Assembly (NCBI GenBank): GCA_027596075.1
Contig: JADGJC010000007.1
Location: forward strand, 280,622 to 344,621
From: Rhizophlyctis rosea
Taxonomy: Eukaryota; Chytridiomycota; Chytridiomycetes; Rhizophlyctidales; Rhizophlyctidaceae
Length of the DNA: 64,000 nt
Reading direction: 5' to 3'
This document shows, piece after piece, positions 62,101 through 64,000 of this stretch; position 1 is the first letter of the stretch; every line of letters begins with the position of its first letter. The position numbers and the translations under genes are program-made. The notes under the pieces are model-generated. The model had not been told where the DNA came from and made no database searches. It worked only from the letters and a program-made list of their open reading frames with translations.

Positions 62101-62573
62101 GTTAAGGAAAGGTGGCAAGTATATATTGATATTGCAATACATACCGTCAGTACCACCGACAACATAAACTTCTGCTCCTGAAGGTCCTTTTCCTGGTGTT
62201 GAAGGGAACCAGTGGATTTCTGTCACATATACAGGCGGTGGTGGCTCCGTCCCTTGCTTGACGGGAGGTGGACTGAAAAGTGTTGTGCTGACTGGTCCTA
62301 AAATCTCTCCGTCACCCGACCAGCGAAGCATTTGGCGATCGTCTCTGGCATGTCATATGTTAAAACTTTGTTATTGTAGCGCGGCATGTTCGCCACCTTA
62401 CCCGCACGAATAGAGCTCATTGTTATCCGTCCAACCCACGCAGGTCACTATGTCTTTGTCTGGAGGAGAGACAGGATTATCAATCAGAAGATTTTAATGG
62501 ACGACGCTCACTAGTTGACTACATCGTAGTACGTACGTTTATGTACCTCGTCTTGATGGATCTTGAGCTTCAT
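59126..62573 (-). CDS. IFT80: Intraflagellar transport protein IFT80
   Basis: Multi-exon gene from the ATG at 62573 to the stop at 59126. IFT80 is an IFT-B complex subunit needed to build cilia or flagella. The N-terminus is [12 protein letters not shown], joined by an intron to [19 protein letters not shown] repeats follow: [134 protein letters not shown], then the second propeller ([33 protein letters not shown]). The C-terminus is the TPR-like helical part: [44 protein letters not shown], then [14 protein letters not shown]. Length is near 770 residues. It shows that the organism makes flagella. Confidence 0.96.
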
Positions 62574-62914
62574 TGGAGCAGAGATGATGCGAGAGGTGAA
62601 TCAGATGGCCGGTGCTGCCCACAAAGATGACAATCTCATTGAAGGAGTGAAAAAGTTACTGACCGCGGTGAAGCAGTAATGGGATTTATCAATGATTCAG
62701 TTATTAGAATGCAAAAGACTGGCACAGCGGGAAGATCATCGCCTGTGCAAGTGTGTGTCCAACGACCCAAAACGCGTGTCGCCAGCCACACAAGTTCCTA
62801 AGCCACAAGCCATGAGTGGCACTGTTCCCGGCGTGCTTCCATTCAGAATCCAGATCCCTTCTGGATCCCTTCCCCCTTGTCCACACGTCATCTCATCCTC
62901 ACTTTCACACCGTG
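62574..62914. other. Divergent promoter region IFT80 / histidine phosphatase
   Basis: 341 bp between divergent starts. No other feature is supported. Confidence 0.6.
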
Positions 62915-64000
62915 ATGCATATAACCACAAACCATCGCTTGTCACTTCTAGTCTTTCTCGTCCTTGCTGGCTTTGTTGCCTCTTGTCTATCCGCTACCAG
63001 AAACAACGCGGAAAGCATCCTCGCCATGACAGACTCATTGTCCACCGAGAACCGCCAGAACACTCCCACGTACACGTACACTATCGTGCCGGGCTTCTTT
63101 GCTCAGAGCGACCCCAACACCAACGACACAACCTTTCCCGAGCACCCCGACCGCTTTGGACTAGTCGATGATAGCAGCAACTGCTGGGAAACGTTCAAGC
63201 TCAAAATAGCAGAACTGAATAAAGTCGCACACGACAAAGGCGAAAAGAGTGAAGTCAAGTTTATACTTTTTCAACGTCATGGGCAGTAAGTTCCTCCCTA
63301 AACGTGCGACATAGTCATTGGTCTTGTTCCGGCCAGTTGACCAAAATCGTCCCCAGAGGGTACCACAACCTTGCAGAAATAAAATATGGCAAAAAGCTCT
63401 GGGACGAATACTACTCCAGGCAACCAGAGTACTTCGACCCCACCCTTACTGACCTCGGTATCATCCAAATCAAAACTGTCAACGAAATGCTCAAAAAAGA
63501 AAGTCGAAACGGTTTCCCGCAGCCTGAATATTTGATATCCTCCCCTCTAAGCCGATGCCTAAACACCACACTCCTCGCATACGATGACGTCCTAATCGGA
63601 GAACCACAACCAAACCCCGCGCAAGTAATTCTATCATCGCAAACTCGCCGCACACTAACCCCCTACGTCCACGAGATCTTCCGTGAGCAATATGGTGATC
63701 ACACCTGCGACGCTCGACGCTCAAGGACAGAATTGCAATCCTTGTTCCCCCAGTTTGATTACTGCGGGTTGTTCTCCGAGAAGGACGAGCTGTGGACACC
63801 CGAACGGGAGGCAGACCAGCATGTTAATGAGCGAATGAAGAAGGGATTAGATTGGATATTTAGTACGAGGAAAGACACATACATAGGTTTGGTAGGACAT
63901 GGTGGGGTAGTAGAAGGTTTGATCGCGGCTACTGGACATAGGGATTTTAAGTTGCTCCCGGGAGGGTTCTTACCGATGGTGATCAAGGCGGAATGGGAAT
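62915..64000 (+). CDS. Secreted histidine phosphatase superfamily protein, cut at window end
   Basis: Exons 62915-63285 and 63357-64000 (open at the right edge) give at least 338 residues. The N-terminus is a signal peptide (RLSLLVFLVLAGFVASCLSA). The catalytic core of the phosphoglycerate-mutase/histidine-phosphatase fold follows. The RHG motif is completed by the splice: FQRHGQGYHNLAE. Then LTDLGIIQ, an SSPLSRCLNT motif, REQYGDHTCDARR, and the second catalytic His in GLVGHGGVVEGL. The HGQGYHN type is seen in fungal Pmu1-like proteins and their relatives; here it is exported. The substrate is unknown: a phosphate ester outside the cell or in the secretory pathway. Several N-glycosylation sequons fit secretion. 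The stop lies outside the window. Confidence 0.88.

Overview
This window looks like nuclear DNA of a flagellated, early-diverging (chytrid-type) fungus. Genes are dense and split by many short introns with fungal GT-AG junctions. Fungal hallmark genes (NCA2, SEC21, USO1, ECM29, ATP17) sit beside genes kept only in lineages with cilia or flagella (IFT80, a PPIL6-type cyclophilin). Several proteins have animal-like architectures that yeasts have lost or shortened: an AIP-type immunophilin, SFSWAP, a GANP-like SAC3 and a YEATS protein with an AF9/Taf14-type C-terminal domain. No virus, transposon ORF, CRISPR array or rRNA gene was seen.

Layout: 0.4-2.75 kb NCA2 (-); 3.1-4.9 kb YEATS protein (+); 5.2-8.5 kb LIM-LIM-coiled coil-C1-RhoGAP (+); 9.0-10.6 kb major-facilitator transporter with one apparent frameshift (+); 10.8-11.7 kb unrecognised protein (+); 11.7-13.1 kb unassigned; 13.1-14.0 kb intronless sugar-nucleotidyltransferase-like protein (+); 14.1-17.7 kb gamma-COP (-); 18.3-18.8 kb ATP synthase subunit f with a 4-nt micro-exon (+); 19.6-22.3 kb PH-domain protein (-); 22.9-25.6 kb SFSWAP splicing regulator (+); 25.7-27.2 kb AIP-like FKBP-TPR protein (-); 27.7-29.1 kb membrane protein (+); 29.6-30.3 kb weak candidate gene; 30.4-37.1 kb ECM29 (-); 37.8-44.4 kb SAC3/GANP (+); 44.7-46.95 kb ERK-type MAP kinase (-); 47.4-49.0 kb aquaglyceroporin with a long loop insertion (-); 49.6-53.0 kb USO1/p115 (+); 53.2-54.0 kb ankyrin-repeat protein (-); 55.0-56.6 kb two small secretory-pathway genes (+); 56.8-57.2 kb Ser-rich protein (-); 57.4-59.0 kb PPIL6-like cyclophilin (+); 59.1-62.6 kb IFT80 (-); 62.9-64.0 kb secreted histidine phosphatase, cut by the window edge (+).

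Genes are mostly in head-to-head or tail-to-tail pairs. Convergent stops can lie only about 130-170 bp apart (SFSWAP/AIP, USO1/ankyrin, PPIL6/IFT80), and divergent starts 340-700 bp apart. There is no operon and no obvious pathway cluster. Two pairs are functionally suggestive: PPIL6-IFT80 (cilium) and, more loosely, COPG and USO1, both of the ER-Golgi route. I did not find a clearly new multi-gene system. The most unusual items are gene-structure features (4-nt exon, 31-34 nt introns, a single-base frameshift), lineage-specific insertions (aquaglyceroporin loop C, a His-rich block in the AIP-like protein) and abrupt switches of GC skew inside genes.
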